Notes under the pieces: generated by a model
What the model saw: only the letters and a program-made list of their open reading frames with translations
What the model was told of the DNA's origin: nothing
Database searches by the model: none
Assembly (NCBI GenBank): GCA_007117145.1
Contig: SKHC01000029.1
Coordinates: forward strand, 1 to 7,255
Direction of reading: 5' to 3'
Source: Candidatus Woesearchaeota archaeon
Lineage (GTDB): Archaea; Nanobdellota; Nanobdellia; Woesearchaeales; 21-14-0-10-32-9
Length of the DNA stretch: 7,255 nucleotides
Shown: in pieces, positions 6,450 through 7,255 of the stretch
Layout of the letters: each line of letters starts with the position of its first letter
How positions within the stretch are numbered: position 1 is the first letter of the stretch
Program-made: the position numbers and the translations under genes

Positions 6450-7115
6450 ATGCCAATATTTGGAGTTGATCAGTCAATGAGTTCTAACTTACCGATAAAT
6501 CAGATTAAAACTATGCGTGCACAAGGTATAGAGAATAATCAGATTATTCAGAGTTTACAAAGAGAGGGTTTTACGATTAGTAATATTTTCGATGCTATGA
6601 ATCAAGTGGACATGCCAACTACTCAAGTAGCTCAAGGTCAAGGTTTAGGAGATTCAGTTCAAAATAATTCTACTACTACCTCAAGGCAAGAGGATGCGCA
6701 GTCTATGCTGCGACCAAATTTAAGTCCTAACTCGCAAACAAGAAGTAAAAGCTCTACTATGGCGCTTGAGGGGGATGATCCTGTATCAACCGAAGAATTG
6801 GTTGAGGCAATCATAGATGAAAAATGGAGTGAGCTTGCTGAAAATATAACTAAGGTTATTGATTGGAAAAATGACACCAACGAGAAAATTTTGTTATTAG
6901 AACAAAAATATGAGGATTTACACAAAGAATTTGATAAAGTTCACAGTGCGCTCCTCGGTAAATTAGAGAAGTATGATGAAAGCATAGGTGGTGTTAATGC
7001 TAATGTTTCTGCCATGGAGAAGACATTTGCTAAAATGCTTCCGTTGTTTTCAGAGAACATAGCTGAATTAGCTAAAGTTGTTTCTGAGTTAAAATCAAAG
7101 TCTTCTAAGAAATAA
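6450..7115 (+). CDS. Coiled-coil protein with a tandem helical repeat at its N-terminus
   Basis: A 221-residue soluble protein in three parts. Residues 16-52 form a helical module with two copies of a 14-residue unit (I19-I32 and I33-I46), each with G at position 8 (G26, G40), resembling a small UBA- or SHOCT-like helix-turn-helix. Residues 53-112 are a Q/S/T-rich linker without clear structure. Residues 113-216 are an uninterrupted charged helical region (EELVEAIIDEKWSELAENIT, DWKNDTNEKILLLEQKYEDL, KMLPLFSENIAELAKVVSEL) expected to form a coiled coil. No catalytic motif is seen. The layout suggests a scaffold or adaptor, and I recall similar C-terminal sequences near pilus-type ATPases in DPANN genomes, which I cannot verify here. 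Automatic annotation could mislabel it as a bZIP or chromosome-segregation protein because of the coiled coil. It follows the previous gene by 44 bp. The ATG at 6450 is chosen; an ATG at 6477 would remove nine residues but keep the repeat module. Confidence 0.87.
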   Translation: MPIFGVDQSMSSNLPINQIKTMRAQGIENNQIIQSLQREGFTISNIFDAMNQVDMPTTQVAQGQGLGDSVQNNSTTTSRQEDAQSMLRPNLSPNSQTRSKSSTMALEGDDPVSTEELVEAIIDEKWSELAENITKVIDWKNDTNEKILLLEQKYEDLHKEFDKVHSALLGKLEKYDESIGGVNANVSAMEKTFAKMLPLFSENIAELAKVVSELKSKSSKK

Positions 7116-7122
7116 TCTTAAA

Positions 7123-7131
7123 TTTTTTTTT
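7123..7131 (+). terminator. Oligo-T terminator after the second coiled-coil gene
   Basis: Nine T residues begin 8 bp after the TAA stop and are not preceded by a hairpin, as after the acidic-protein gene. It separates this gene from a likely convergent gene at the window edge. Confidence 0.55.
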
Positions 7132-7148
7132 GTGTTATTAATCTATAA

Positions 7149-7255
7149 TCAGTCTACTTGTGTTTTTGTAAGTAAGAATAAGCTAAATATGGCAACTAGC
7201 ATTATTGCTATAAATCCCAAAACTTGGGGGTGAATTAATGTATTAAGCACATTAG
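7149..7255 (-). CDS. C-terminal end of a probable membrane protein (partial)
   Basis: On the minus strand an open frame enters from beyond the right edge and ends at a TGA (7151-7149). The 34 visible residues read as a polar start (NVLNTLIHPQ), then a strongly hydrophobic stretch (VLGFIAIMLVAIFSLFLL), and a short polar tail (TKTQVD). This is what the last transmembrane helix of a membrane protein looks like, and its end position makes the gene convergent with the coiled-coil gene, a sensible arrangement. The length is too short to name a family, and an open frame of this size can occur by chance. The sequence beyond 7255 would settle it. Confidence 0.45.
   Translation of the reverse strand, partial: NVLNTLIHPQVLGFIAIMLVAIFSLFLLTKTQVD

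Noticed and set aside
6659..6925. 88-codon minus-strand open frame inside the second coiled-coil gene
   Set aside because: It is a shadow of the plus-strand gene, with low-complexity Ser/Leu composition and no promoter support.
7216..7228. CCCAA/TTGGG inverted repeat with a 3-nt loop
   Set aside because: The stem is only five base pairs, no T-tract follows, and it lies within the likely minus-strand coding region.
7189..7233. 14-codon plus-strand open frame starting MATSII
   Set aside because: It is too short, has no ribosome binding site, and is opposite a more convincing membrane-protein C-terminus.

Overview
The window looks like a piece of an AT-rich archaeal chromosome. Three things point to an archaeon. 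The central pair is an archaellum/type IV pilus-type ATPase with a FlaJ/TadC-like membrane protein. Most genes have TATA-box promoters roughly 26-33 bp ahead of the start codon, often implying leaderless or nearly leaderless mRNAs. Gene ends carry oligo-T tracts rather than hairpin terminators. Small proteins, short intergenic gaps and the character of the ATPase and its coiled-coil neighbours resemble DPANN archaea (Woesearchaeota/Pacearchaeota-like); that placement is inference.

Layout: a compact class I SAM-dependent methyltransferase (108-605, +) is followed by a very acidic, probably disordered protein with structured ends (634-1350, +). Convergent to it is a two-gene minus-strand unit, read right to left: a secretion/pilus-assembly ATPase (5924-3624) and a two-domain FlaJ/TadC-like polytopic membrane platform (3587-1401). 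From an 82-bp divergent promoter region, two coiled-coil proteins are read on the plus strand (6007-6405 and 6450-7115). The right edge holds the likely C-terminus of an unidentified membrane protein on the minus strand (7149-7255). No tRNA, rRNA, CRISPR array, insertion sequence or other mobile element was seen.

How it may work together: the ATPase and the membrane protein form the motor/platform pair of the type IV filament superfamily (archaella, archaeal pili, Tad-like systems). The two divergent coiled-coil genes, and possibly the acidic protein, are the best candidates for soluble adaptor or scaffold parts, in a position analogous to archaellum FlaC/D/E. No pilin, prepilin peptidase or FlaH-like gene is in the window, so the substrate of this machine is not visible.

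The most notable details are an in-frame TGA that is the only barrier between the ATPase and membrane-protein reading frames, a back-to-back pair of TATA boxes each placed for leaderless transcription of its gene, and a tandem 14-residue helical repeat in the last coiled-coil protein.
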